A stretch of DNA of 64,000 nucleotides, from positions 8,689,697 to 8,753,696 of the forward strand of contig CM035807.1 in assembly GCA_020466095.1 (NCBI GenBank), written 5' to 3'. The position numbers and the translations under genes are program-made. Under the pieces are notes generated by a model that was given only the letters and a program-made list of their open reading frames with translations, made no database searches and was not told where the DNA came from. Of this stretch, positions 12,690-24,008 are shown one piece after another; the first letter of the stretch is position 1; each line of letters starts with the position of its first letter. The DNA is from Chlorops oryzae (lineage: Eukaryota; Arthropoda; Insecta; Diptera; Chloropidae).

Positions 12690-12911
12690 GACGTTCTTGG
12701 TGGCGAATTTGGTTGAGATACCAACTTACGATGCGAGAAGCTCTGTATTCAACTCCCAGCTGAGGTCTTGGATGTTAGTTGTGTCGTTTTTTTCTGTTTC
12801 TGTTATTCTTTGTTTTCCCATTTTTCGTAGTAGCTATCACAAAGGGCCCATGTGAGGCCTAAGTGTGTCTCCGTTCCTTGGTAGCAGCCACACTGACCTC
12901 ACCTTACCTTA
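12690..12911 (+). mobile_element. tRNA-derived SINE copy 2
   Basis: The head GGTTGAGATACCAACTTACG and CAACTCCCAGCTGAGG is tRNA-like and the tail is CTCACCTTACCTTACC. It is inserted in element R with duplication TATAATTTTA (12680-12689, repeated on the right around the MITE). The A-box is degraded. Confidence 0.75.
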
Positions 12912-12915
12912 CCTT

Positions 12916-13153
12916 ATATACGGGTATGTGATTATTTTCCCTTTCCCGGGGAATTCAATTCCCCAACTGATGTGATTTCCCTTTCTCTAGATTGAGGAAG
13001 TAGTTTGAATTACCTCATGATCTAACTGGAAATATGCATTCTCTATTAAAGTAATTCAATTTCCTTCTCAATCTAGAAAAAAAGGGGAATTAATCACTTC
13101 AATTTCGATATTGAATTACCTTTCCCGCGAAAGGTAAAACAATCACATACCCG
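12916..13153 (+). mobile_element. 238-bp MITE inside the SINE target duplication
   Basis: Terminal repeats CGGGTATGTGATTATTTT and AAAACAATCACATACCCG, with ATA on both sides (12913-12915, 13154-13156). Inner CTCTAGATTGAGGAAG pairs with CTTCTCAATCTAG. The class is uncertain. Confidence 0.8.
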
Positions 13154-13348
13154 ATAATTTTAAGCCTTTACCAATGATTCAAAATTAATGCTCTTAGAAG
13201 ACCTACAAAACCTTTAAGATCCTTCGCCCAGGATGTTAAATAAATGGACAAAGTTGCAAGACGGAACACATTTCTGATTTTTTGAACTATTTTTAATATT
13301 TATAAGCACACTTTTAGGTGCTGAGTTTCACTATTTTTCAGTTGCCCT

Positions 13349-14711
13349 ATTTATACACTTTTAGGGGCTCTCTCCAGTTCTGAAATGAATCAGAAATTTT
13401 CTGATTTGTTTTTTTTATATGAAGTTTTTCATTTCCGACCGAATTGGGGAGTGCCTGCACCTTACCAAGAAAATCTTTGTGAAAAATCAATCCGCTTTTT
13501 CGCAAACAATGCTGAAAAACAAGTTAATATTGTCACATGAGTTGCGAAACAGTTTTGTAAGGCCCACGCTTTGCTTTACTTGGAATTTGCTTCGTTTGTT
13601 AAATGATGCTGGTTTCCTTTTTGTAAAATTCTTGTTATGAAAAGCTTATAAAATTCTGTTTAACTTTGTTATTTATGTAGAAATTTCCACTTACGGAACT
13701 TACTTTAAGCCTTTTGATGCGGAGTAAGTGAAAAGCAAACATTATGTTTAACTGGGCCCGTGCGAAGCTCTTTTGTGGCTCAGAAAATGATAATAAAACG
13801 GAATAAAACTCAACATTTTCAAACTTAAATGCATCCGGATTTGTTGATTTAACAGTTGGGAATGTAAGCTGTCTTTCTAATTGCATAATGAAGAGTATGT
13901 GCCCTTTCATTTATTCAAAAGAGAACAAAACGAAATCGTGCTATTTTCGTTTTGAAGGAATTAATTGGCATTCAAAAGAAATGTGGCAATTAGTTTCTTT
14001 CTTATGCCTTCTTCTTGTGAAACGTGTTTGTTTTGTAAACCACATCATTATGAGTTTATTTTTATGGGGAAAAATGATTTGCAGGCAATGATTTTTATTC
14101 TGGCATAACCAAGGAATAGCGGCAGAAAAACGTATAATTTTCTTATAAAAGAAAATTGAGGATGTTTCCAAAGAAAAATACGGCAACAGAAAGAGAAGTG
14201 TTTCCAAAAAGGTTTGAGTACAGAGTAACGAATGATTTCCATTTGTCATAATAAGAGAAAGTTTTCTATCATGTGAAAATGTTATTATATTCTATATAAG
14301 ATCACACGAACACGCAGACTAACATGTTACAGGATATCTTAGTTTCGTTCAGTTTAGATAGACTTACTTAAATGATGCTTCTGCCCCACAAGTCGCAATT
14401 AAAGTAGAGAGAAATTCTTTTGTAATATGCCTTACAATGTATTAAATTTTTGTTTTGACATTCAGTTGTCATTGAAAAAGTATCCACCCCAAATTGAACT
14501 GCTCGTATTTCTCCAAATCAGGGAACAGTAAAGCAAAACGTACTTCATTGATATACTCTTGATTGTACTTCTTCTAGTAAACTTGTTCTTAATACTCAGA
14601 GTCTCGTTTGGAACCTTGATCAGGTGGCTGAGGGAAGGGAGGTTTTGTGTTAGAATTAGGGATAGTTTTCTTCTAAGGGAAGAATCAAGACTCTAAGAAT
14701 TGAAATCCATC
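13349..14711. other. non-coding stretch
   Basis: Overlapping 60-100 codon ORFs on both strands without family resemblance. Nothing supportable. Confidence 0.4.
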
Positions 14712-14714
14712 TTA

Positions 14715-15470
14715 TGCTATGTTCTCACTATAGGGGTTAAGTACTTAACCCGATGCTTTAACTCAAAGCGTTCATATCAGCTTCGAGCGAGTTAAGGTTT
14801 ACTAACGTCATATGACCCAGCCGGAAAGTGCACTACTTCTGCACTACTTCCGAAGTGGTGAAAATTCATACTGCGGCTACTCGCATTACTAACCCTTACT
14901 GTTAATGAAGTTTTTTGGGAGATGGCCGCTGTTTTCATTACATGCATGCGATAATGTCCGGCTTGGGAGTTTGAAATCTAAAAAACCCGCAAGGTATATT
15001 TGATATACTATATCATCGAGAAGTTGCAAATAAAAATGGATTTTGCTTTATTAGAAATGTTTTAAGAAGCTGAAAAAGCCAAAGGAATATTGGAATCAAT
15101 AATATCAGAAGAGCATTGCAATATCCGCAGGACCAAAAAAAGATTAATGGAGCTAATAGTGAAAGCGGCATCACAAAACGTTCCACGACCTGTGATCAAA
15201 ATTTACATATCCAAATACGTGCATCCTTCCCCACTCATTTTCTGCACGTGAAAGCTTCCTGCCAGTGTCGTATTAAATTTTTACCCGGTTTTTGTACTCG
15301 GTGTTAGCAAATGTAACTGAAAATTTCAAATGCAACTCTGCGCTAACCTCAGAGTTAAATGTTAACCCGGGGTTTATTTTCGGGTTAGATGATTTTTTTA
15401 ATATGCGTTTTGACATTTGAAACCCTGGGTTTCGCCGATAACCCTAACCCGGCCTAGTGAGAACATAGCA
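14715..15470. mobile_element. 756-bp PIF/Harbinger-like element
   Basis: 16-bp perfect inverted ends TGCTATGTTCTCACTA, flanked by TTA at 14712-14714 and 15471-15473. TTA/TAA duplications are typical of PIF/Harbinger. An interrupted reading frame near 15036-15250 (MDFALLEMF, stop, then EAEKAKGILESIISEEHCNI and RRTKKRLMELIVKA) may be a decayed coding remnant, but I cannot assign it. Confidence 0.75.
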
Positions 15471-16405
15471 TTACGGAGACTACTTTTGAGCGTATAATAA
15501 ATATCTTGAATAGCTATAATACCTATACTCATTTGGATCGAAATCCTTAAAAAAAATTTCCCTTCGTTTAACCCTCATTCGTCCCTTAAATTTTCTACCG
15601 AATTTGAACTACTGAACTACTGAAGTTTTAGTGAAAACTTCCAAATGAAACCAAAAATCAAGATTTTTAGGATAAAAAAAAAACAAGTAAAGAAATCTTG
15701 GATAGGTCGGATCGAAACATATAAAAAAATCGGATTTAAAAATTTGAAAAGGGTCAATTTTGACCCTATGGAGTCTTATTAGTAGTTATGGATGAGATTT
15801 TGAAAAAGTTAACACTCACCTGCAGGAAGCCTGTCGCCATATGGCCCCATGTCTATATTGACGTCAATATAGCCAAGATAACTAGAAGTTAACAGTATTT
15901 ATAGGCGGTGTCATTAGAGAAACTGTACTGTCAAGAGGTACATTTCATCTTTAATGACCATGTCAACAACGTGTCTCCTTATAAAGCGAAAGAATACTCC
16001 CTTTGTATACATAATAGTACCGACGTCAATAATTTTTCGGTCTACTGTTGACATTCAATGACAACTCAATATGAAATGTCAATAACGCCAAGCATTGCGA
16101 CGGGTATAACTGGTCAGTAGTACTGGTGACGCAGTCAGTAGAGAAAGAGTATAGTTTCACTATTGACATTTCCTGCAGGGTCCCTATAAGTACGGTGACT
16201 TCTGTTTTTATCAGAGGTGTTCTGTTTTATAGGCGCTTGTTCTGCGTATTTTTTTTTAGTGAAAAATAGCGAAAATATCCAAATTCGATCGTCACTATCC
16301 TTGGACCGATTGAAAGGTCCGTTCTGTGACAACTTCGTAAAAGATTTAAATAAACTAAGTTGAAGACTAAAAAAAAATATTTTAGTTCTGTTTTTTTCAA
16401 TTTAA
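15471..16405. other. non-coding stretch
   Basis: Contains the palindrome TATTGACGTCAATA near 15858 and paired CCTGCAGGAA/TTCCTGCAGG words at 15821 and 16170, possibly ends of a degraded inverted-repeat element. Confidence 0.35.
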
Positions 16406-17451
16406 GGGTACTGTTTACCTTCGACAGCCGAAAAGCAAGTGTTTACGAAAAAATTTATTACTCAAAAAGTTTAAAACATATCGACAAGCGGTTTTTTTAT
16501 TCGATAGATAATGGATCAAGGTAATTGAAGATTTTTTTGTTGTTGTTGTTGTTGCAGCGGTTGTTGTTGTAGCCTGCTTCAAAGTTGACCAAAAAATCGG
16601 GTAGAGACAAACGGGTGCACATTTTTCTCAGGACTGGATCATTTTAAAGTAAAAATAAAAATGGGGATATGTTAAGTATACGGTCTAGTTTGGTGGGAAC
16701 TAGGATATCCTGGATCGGTCAATAAATGACCGAGATATAGGACTTTTAAAAAAAATTTGAAAATCGACCCTTTTTCTAACCACTTTTTTGGCTGTAGCTC
16801 CGTTATTTATAAACCGATCCAAAATATCCTAGTTCCCACCAAAACTGTGGGCATTACGAGCATTTAAAAAAAAAAATCATGAAAATCGGTCCACGGGTGC
16901 CGGAGAAAAGTTGGCACCCGTTTTTGAAAAAGTGGTTTCGAGATAATCGCGTCTAAAGTTTCAACTTTTGTTTTAAAAAAAAAAAACTTTATTTTAGATA
17001 GATTTCTAAATTGAATTAAGTGCATTTGGGTGTTAGCTTTTAAACAAAAATTTTTTTATCAAAATCGGTTCAGTATTTCTCGAGAAATTTGGGTCAAAGT
17101 ACGCCAAGGTAGGGCAGAAAACGAAAAACCATACAAAAATGGAACAAAATTAAAAAATCGAATTCTAAAAAATGATTATTTTTTTAGGTTTTTTGAATGT
17201 TTTTTAGTAATAAAGAACCGTTAGTTTAAAGAAAATAAAATTTTAATTTTTTTTAATACGAGGGTCGTTCAAAAAATAAAAATGGTGTGATTTTATTATT
17301 GACTTACCTACACAAAAACTCGTTTTTCTCAAAAACCATATTTTTTTTTTGCTTAAAAATTTCAGGGGACGTTTTTAAAATTATAACGCATAATGTAAGC
17401 CAAAAAAAAAAAATTATCGAAAAAAGAAATTTTCAAAGGTAAACAGTACCC
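16406..17451. mobile_element. 1046-bp TTAA-flanked TIR element
   Basis: Ends GGGTACTGTTTACCTTCGA and TCAAAGGTAAACAGTACCC, each bounded by TTAA (16402-16405, 17452-17455). TTAA suggests a piggyBac-like target, although those usually start CCC. The interior has a second palindrome, TGGGAACTAGGATATC with ATATCCTAGTTCCCA (16690-16845), and a GGGTGCC/GGCACCC hairpin near 16895. Confidence 0.75.
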
Positions 17452-17559
17452 TTAAATTAATGGTCACCGTACCTATAAGTGACTTTAACAATGTGGCCAA
17501 GAAACAGTAGGACTTTTTAATTAAAATTTCTAGGTTGGTATGACTATCAGTGACATCAG

Positions 17560-18110
17560 TCGGGAATGTTTTACAATAGTTGTATGTCGGGAGCAAGTGT
17601 TTTTGATTGTTAAAAATTTTCCAAATGGGGTGAAGAACGCGTTGATGACGAACCACGTCCAGGATGACCATCAACACCAACTGATGATGATTAACACGTC
17701 AATAAAATCAAGGACTTGGTGCTCGAGAAACGATGACTAACAGGCAGAAAGACCTTATTGCCATCGTTGGAATATCGGAAGGATGAGTGAAAACCCTTTT
17801 AAAAGATCAGTTGGGCGTAAGAAAAAGTGATAGGATTGTTTCTTTGTGAGTTTTTTTTTTGCCAAAAAATTCAACCATTGTCGTTCCACAACCAGCGCAT
17901 TCACCGGATTCATCTCCGTGTGATTTCTGGCTGTTCGGCGAACTAAAATGACCGCGCCGGCGAAACCGTTTTGAGTCAATTGAAGACATTAAACGTGAAA
18001 TGCTTCGCACATTGAAGCTTAGTTATTCCGGAAATTGACTTCACAAATGTTTCGAGGATTTGAAAAGTCGTTGGCACAAGTGGAATTTTACTTACGTTAA
18101 TTTAATTTAA
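17560..18110 (+). pseudogene. irritans-type mariner transposase relic
   Basis: Broken pieces in the right order: GEERVDDEPRPG then PSTP (about 17625-17675), NKIKDLVLE, IVGISEG and VKTLLKDQLG (about 17700-17812). FLPKNSTIVVPQPAHSPDSS and PCDFWLFGELK follow (about 17850-17947), then RFESIEDIKREML and HKCFEDLKSRWHKWNF (to 18087). Frames change and stops occur, and the middle of the catalytic domain, with the first two Asp, is deleted. It is unrelated in subfamily to the two intact mariners. Confidence 0.85.
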
Positions 18111-21100
18111 TCTTCTTTAGATATATTTATAACAATTTCGCAGAATTAAAGCATTGAGGAATGGCTTCGTTCTTTGGCGTATTTCAGCATTTTCCATAAT
18201 CAGCCAAAGATTCCCATTCCAAAAAAATTTGTTTTAAAGCAGGAAATAATAAAAGTTCCAATTTGCAGAAAATAATAACGAAAAAATAATATTATTATCG
18301 AATTCTGGGAAGCTTGAAAATCTAATGAATCTTTTAGCAGGGAGTGGCCTAAAATTAGATTCCATTATTTAAGTGAAAAAAATAATGAAGCCCAACTAAA
18401 GAAGAAAACAACGACGGTTAATTAGTGACAGGAGAATACGAAAAGCAAAAATAATATTACATAAAATCTTAACTATTTATACATCATACTCAAGTAAGGT
18501 GCTTAAAATCGTTAATTAGTTACGTCAGTATTAGTTAACTTGAACTGCTTGCTTTCATAAACAAAGACTGTTTATTATTGTTAATGGAATTTTCACAATC
18601 TAAAAGTCATTCGAACCCACCCACATGCCTTGTCATTGTTGTCAGTCTCCATTAATAGTTCCACGTGCCTCAAGTCTTTTAAATATGTAAAGAATCGAAG
18701 GCACATTAAGGAAGGACGCTTACTGTTTAAGGAATATTTTTTTCTCTAACTTTTCTTTCCATAGGGATTGTTTATTAGGAATTTCTTCTTCTTAAAATTT
18801 CCTACAAAATTTTGTGGCGATGACTTTTGATCAGAGCAATTGAAAATTTCGTAGGCGTGGTCTATTGGGATTTGTTATTTGTGGTGACTTCAAATGCTCA
18901 AAGAAGCAGAGAAGAATTCCCCTAAAATGATAATATTTTGGACGTTAGGAACAAGTAAAACTGAATGCGAAAATTAGATGCGAATAATGGAATTTGACGC
19001 ATGACAGCTGGGCATATCTTATGGCAAATTCCCAACCTAATTAACATGGAAAAATAACTCAGATGCCATTATGCTGTTATTCCCCATACAATTAGAAATT
19101 GTGCAAGAAAAGTTCTCTCAAGTAGAAACATGAAACACATCGTTGCCTCGCAAGTTTTCGTATTAAAGCATTATCTTAAAACTTTTGTGCCTGACAATGA
19201 GTGAACAGACCTAACACTGTGAAGAAATACAGAAAAAAACAAAAAAAAAAAAAAAAAATTTAAGTAAGAAATGAGAAAAAATCTTCTAAAGATTTATGAT
19301 TATTTCTTTTTCGGGAGAGGATGGGTGGCAAGAAAACTTGATAGCACTGTGAGCTTTTCGTTAGACTGTTGGGAAACTTTATCCCACTGAAATGGAATAC
19401 ATCAAGTAAGTACTTTCTCGACATGGAAATGAGCGCAAAAAAAGTTCCGCAAATTTTTTCTTCGTCTTTGACTTTGTCAAAATAATGACTATCACGAGAG
19501 TCATTAAATCGATTGCTTTTGTTGGTTTTTTAGAGCAAATTTTACTCAGCGTACTGAGAGATTTTTTTTTCATTATTTTATAAGCTTAATAAGATTTTTT
19601 TGGTTGCTAGAGATCAATAATCTACGTATTTTAATTAAGTGAATTCGAAGCAACCAAACGCAGGGGTGAGTGAGCTTCAGTTCTTTCCTTATGTCGGACA
19701 TACTTACTACTATTTTGTTCAACGCTTTTTTTTTTAACACGCTTATCGCGCATTATTCCAACTTAAGCCTTTTACCGTTAATACTTATAAAAGAAACAAA
19801 AATAAAAACGCATCGAAAATGCGGAGAGAAAATTTAAATTCTCCATATTGTTAAATATCACATTACGTAGCCTTCTTCCTTCGGATTTTCCTCATTAATT
19901 TTTTTTCCTTCAACATTTTCTGTTTACTTTTCTCAGACACCATGAGGCGAGTTAAGTTTTTCTGACCTTCCTTTTCAATTTTCTACGTAGAGTAGAGTCG
20001 AAAAAGCTTCTTTGAGTCAAAAAAAAAAAAAATGACAGGCAAAGGTTAAAAGTCAAGAAATATTTCGAAATGCTCTGCTTCTTACCTCCATGGGATGATT
20101 TCATCAAAGGTAGTTTGTGGAATGCTTTTGCTCTTTGAACAGTTTTCAGCAGAATCTCCTGAGAAATTCGAAGAATATTTCAATGTGAGCTTTTTTTTTT
20201 TTTAGAAATAATTTGAGAATGTGGAAAAATTCCATTCCACTTACAAATTGCACATATGCAAATTTATTTACTTGGAATTCATCCTTCAGCCGTAAAAGCA
20301 TTTGGCATGTTTGATCTTCAACTCAAAGTTTGAAATGTGGCAATTTTTATTTATTTATTTATTTATTTTTTTTTTTTTTAAGTTATAAAGGCGACGAATT
20401 AATTCAACGCCTTGTGACAAGGACGACACAGTGTAATTTCTCAGTTAAGAAGGAAAATACGTAGGTACTTTGCATATTATAAATTGCTAAGGAAGCATAA
20501 AGCGACGCTGGAACGGAAGTAAGAAAAAAAAAAAGATATAAAAAGTGAAAGATAAATGAGATGAAAAAGGAAAAGTGAGACACCTTGAGAATAAGTTATT
20601 TTAAGTTCTGCAGGTACTTGCTGGAAGGATCTGTGAGTGTAAAAAATTTGCCATTGCTCGGCAATGCTTGAAGAATGTTGTATAAGCAATCGACGATGGA
20701 GCGAGGAGATTCTTCGAATCCGATAAAGCGGGATTTTATATTGATTTGCTTGAATAATGCAATGGCGCAGCAGCCATTCAAAGCTTTAATTCAGTTTACT
20801 TTGCATTTTGTACTGCCAACGCTTATTGCGACGCCGTATCAGGTGCAGTGAATCAATATAAACGTGAAAAAATGTTTTTCAGAGAGGTAAAAACAGAGAG
20901 ACAGACGTTAGTATATCGGTTACGATTTATAGCAACTGCAAATAATCAAATATAAATTTATTTCGCATCATCTTTTCTTTGCTATTTTACGGTGACCGGA
21001 ATTGATGTCAGCGCTCAATTTTTGCACACTTTCGTTTGAAAAAGAAATTCATTATTGAACATTATTTCCATAGTTCTTTGTTATATGCTAGTATCGGCTG

Positions 21101-22454
21101 CATTGCATGACGGTGTGGTTCTAGGTCATCTCTTTCGTGTTCTTTCTCATTTATGGAATTTAATTTTTTTCGTTTCTTTTTTTTTTTTGCAATAGGCCAA
21201 AGTTTGACCGAGCGTAGCGGAATAATTTATATAATTATTTAAGCCCCTCAGTCGTATTAACTTGATTCAGACGACATAACTGGCTTCCTCTGACATTGAC
21301 ATGTTGGCATTTATATAAATTTAGGTGCGTTCCGTAACTCGTTTAGGTTACTCAAACAAAAGAAATACGACTGCGTATGAGTAACGCATGAAAAGCGTTC
21401 CTCATACGCTGAGTGTGCCAATTCATGTGAATAACTAAGAGAAGGCTGAAAAAACATTGCATACTTTTGGGAGTATGTTTTGAGAAGGTTTGCTTGGAAT
21501 TGTTATATCAAATTCATTTATTTTTCAAAATGTGCTTCTTGAATGTCTGGTATTTTGAATAAATTATTTCAATGTTGAAGCAGACATGACTGATTGTGTT
21601 TTCTCCAAAAGGACGACTTTCTTGAAATATTCTTTATGAATTTTCTTCATCTTTTTTTCGCATTTTCTTTGACAATCTGACGTCAGAGACATTTGCTTTA
21701 AAAATTAATCTACATTTTCGTTTAACATTTCATTAATGGATTCAGGCATTTGAAAATCTTTTTAATTGATTTCTCTTCAGATCCAGATCAGTGAATATTA
21801 CAGTAATTGGACAGTAATTTTTTTCAGTGTCAGTATGGTCTAATAGAGTCTATGCTTCAACAAAAAAAAAAAAAAATAAAAATAAAAATAAACGAAGAAA
21901 TGTAAATATTATTTTTCTTATCATCAATTCGTGACGAAGTTTATTGAGAGCACTCGTAAATGGGTGCTCATGAAGTATGTGATTTGGCACGTTATCGCTG
22001 GTAATTGTAAAAATTTATATTAGCTACTGATGAATCAATTTGTGTAAGTAACATCGATCAACGATACGGCGACATTGCGCGGTAGAGAAACGCGTAGCAA
22101 ATTTTATTTACAAAAGAATAAAAAAATCGACGAAAACTTAATTGTACACGTGCTTCGATTGTCAATATTCTGTTTTCTATTTAGGCTATTGTTGAGGTTT
22201 TTATGAGGTTTATTGTTAGCTTTAAAGCTCAATCAATAGTCATTGGGATATCCCCAAAAAATGTATTTTTTGAAAATGATTTTTTCGAAAGCTTTTGTGG
22301 AGAATTTTTTTCAAATTTTTTGTAAAAGCTTAGATATTGTGGTGCGCGGAGTTTTCCAAAAATCCGGTCTGATTTTCTGGGTTTTTAGTGATAGTTTGTT
22401 CATCGCCAATTGGCGTTCAGGCACTTTTTGGTGGAAAAGTATTCAAGATTTGTT
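18111..22454. other. AT-rich non-coding stretch
   Basis: No gene recognised. It holds (TTTA)n near 20348, A and T runs, and the 64-bp hairpin repeat at 21371. Confidence 0.45.
21371..21434 (+). repeat. dispersed 64-bp hairpin repeat, copy 1
   Basis: GCGTATGAGTAACGC, loop ATGAAAA, GCGTTCCTCATACGC, then GAGTGTGCCAATTCATGTGA. The stem is 15 bp with one mismatch. Confidence 0.8.
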
Positions 22455-22565
22455 TTAATGTCCATAAATTATAAAATATACTAACTTTATAGGCCATTTA
22501 GGCGCCATTAATTGCACTTTTTATTGAAAAATTTTGGATTCACTAAAATATTTTTTGATTTAGAA
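22455..22565 (+). repeat. unclassified dispersed repeat, copy 1
   Basis: TTTTAATGTCCATAAATTA and TTTAGGCGCCATTAATT then TTTTGGATTCACTAAAA, matching 33408-33530. The mariner A insertion lies 155 bp further on. Confidence 0.6.
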
Positions 22566-22719
22566 TAGTTGGGGCGCTAAAATGATTTGACAATTTTACT
22601 CACCGTATGAAATCTTAGTCATTTCGATTGAAAACTTGGTATCTGTCTGGTCATCAGATTTAATTGGCCGGAATCAAAAGCACTGCAGATTTTATTCACA
22701 AAGCTGAAATTGAAAAATA

Positions 22720-24006
22720 TTAGGTGTAGTAAAAAGAAATCCATTATTTTTGCATTAAATTGAGGGCTTTATTTAAGATAGTTAGAATGACCCGATTTAG
22801 GTCAAATATGCGCCGTTTTGTTCGATAACTTGTTGCCATTTTAAAGGTATTTTCATTATGCCTCTCTCATAGAAGCCCTCGTTCCTATTAGCAAAAAATT
22901 GAGACAGTCGAATTTCAGAAGCCTCTCTTGAAGCGAATGTTTCACCAGCAAAATTGTTCGCCATGGACAGGAACAGATGGTAATCACTTGGTGCCAGGTC
23001 CGGACTATAAGGTGGATGCAGAAGAACCACCCAACCAAACTCCCGGAGCTTCTGGCGAGTCACTATCGATGTGTGTGGCCTGGCGTTGTCCTGATGGAAC
23101 ACAATTCCTCTCCTATTGGCCAAAGCTGGCCGCTTATGGGCGATTGCTTCCTTCAGACGGTCCAATTGTTGACAGTAGAGTTCCGAGTTAAGAGTTTTGC
23201 CGTATGGGAGCAGCTCATAGTAGATAATTCCCTGCCAATCCCACCAAACACACAGCAAAACCTTCCTGGCCGTCAATCCTGGCTTGGCCACCGTTTCCGC
23301 CGGTTCACCGTGTTTCGACCACGACCGTTTTCGCTTGACGTTGTCGTAAGTGACCCACTTTTCATCACCAGTCACCAACCGCTTCAGAAATGGGTCGATT
23401 TTGTTGCGGTTCAGCAGCGATTCGCAGATGGAAATTCGGTCTATGAGGTTTTTTTGCGTTAACTCGTGTAGCACCCATACATCGAGTTTCTTTGTGTATC
23501 CAGCCTTATTCAAATGGTTCCAAACGGTTTTTTGTGCAATCTTTAGCTCTTTTGCAATCGAAACAGTGCTAACATGACGGTCGGACTCGATAATTTCCAT
23601 GATTTTATCGACATTTTCGACAATTGGCCTTCCAGTGCGTGGTGCATCCTTGACATCGAAGTTACCGGAATGGAATCGACGAAACCAAAATTGCGCATGA
23701 TTGGCTGTTACAGTATCAGGTCCATAAACGCTATTCACATTTTCAGCCGCCTGGCTTGCGTTTTCTCCCTTATCGAAGAAAAACTGTAAAATGTAGCGAA
23801 TTTTCTCTTTGCTGATGTCCATCTTTGACAAGCTCTCAAACAAAACTGAATCAATCAATCAAAAAAGTGTCAAAAAAGCTTTTTTAGTAGGAACTATCAT
23901 CTTTCTAATGCCCCCTAGCGGAACACGATCGGACTTATACAACGCGAGATGCAGATAAATAACGCCATCTATTGGAAAAATAATGGATTTCTTTTTACTA
24001 CACCAA
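22720..24006 (-). mobile_element. mariner element A, nearly complete
   Basis: A 1287-bp Tc1/mariner element. Its ends are inverted repeats beginning TTAGGTGTAGTAAAAAGAAA, flanked by TA at 22718-22719 and 24007-24008. The right terminus lacks one T compared with the other end. It is nearly identical to the element at 59140-60415, so both are recent arrivals. Confidence 0.95.
22797..23858 (-). CDS. mariner transposase (copy A, 353 aa)
   Basis: DD34D mariner transposase: binds the terminal repeats, excises the element and inserts it at TA. The N-terminal half holds two helix-turn-helix regions (about residues 15-60 and 92-125) and a GRPI linker at 76-79. Catalytic Asp are at 165 (GDEKW), 257 (HQDNARPH) and 292 (YSPDLAPSDYHLF), with 34 residues between the last two. 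Met13 is an alternative start. The frame is open for 353 codons, close to the usual 345. The conserved WVPHEL motif reads WVLHEL (residue 130 Pro to Leu), a change that may impair the protein. R63H and E277V also differ from copy B. Confidence 0.93.
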   Translation of the reverse strand: MIDSVLFESLSKMDISKEKIRYILQFFFDKGENASQAAENVNSVYGPDTVTANHAQFWFRRFHSGNFDVKDAPRTGRPIVENVDKIMEIIESDRHVSTVSIAKELKIAQKTVWNHLNKAGYTKKLDVWVLHELTQKNLIDRISICESLLNRNKIDPFLKRLVTGDEKWVTYDNVKRKRSWSKHGEPAETVAKPGLTARKVLLCVWWDWQGIIYYELLPYGKTLNSELYCQQLDRLKEAIAHKRPALANRRGIVFHQDNARPHTSIVTRQKLREFGWVVLLHPPYSPDLAPSDYHLFLSMANNFAGETFASREASEIRLSQFFANRNEGFYERGIMKIPLKWQQVIEQNGAYLT

Positions 24007-24008
24007 TA

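Larger units (their letters stand above)
12611..13348 (+). mobile_element. TIR element family R, copy carrying a SINE and a MITE
   Basis: Ends GGGCAACAGAAAC...CAACACC and GGTGCTGAG...CAGTTGCCC are inverted. Internal sequence (GTATGCTTTTGAA, CTTTATATAATTTTA, GCCTTTACCAATGATTC) matches the copy at 790-1265, which lacks the two inserts. This defines the empty site between 12689 and 13154. Confidence 0.75.

Noticed and set aside
17257..17285. TACGAGGGTCGTTCAAAAA, resembling an irritans mariner terminus for the relic at 17560
   Set aside because: It lies inside the TTAA-flanked element, whose right end falls between it and the relic, so it cannot simply be the relic's terminus. No partner end was found.
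22928..23789. Several plus-strand ORFs of 71-161 codons, and their mirror at 59358-60219 on the minus strand
   Set aside because: They are antisense shadows of the two mariner transposase genes.
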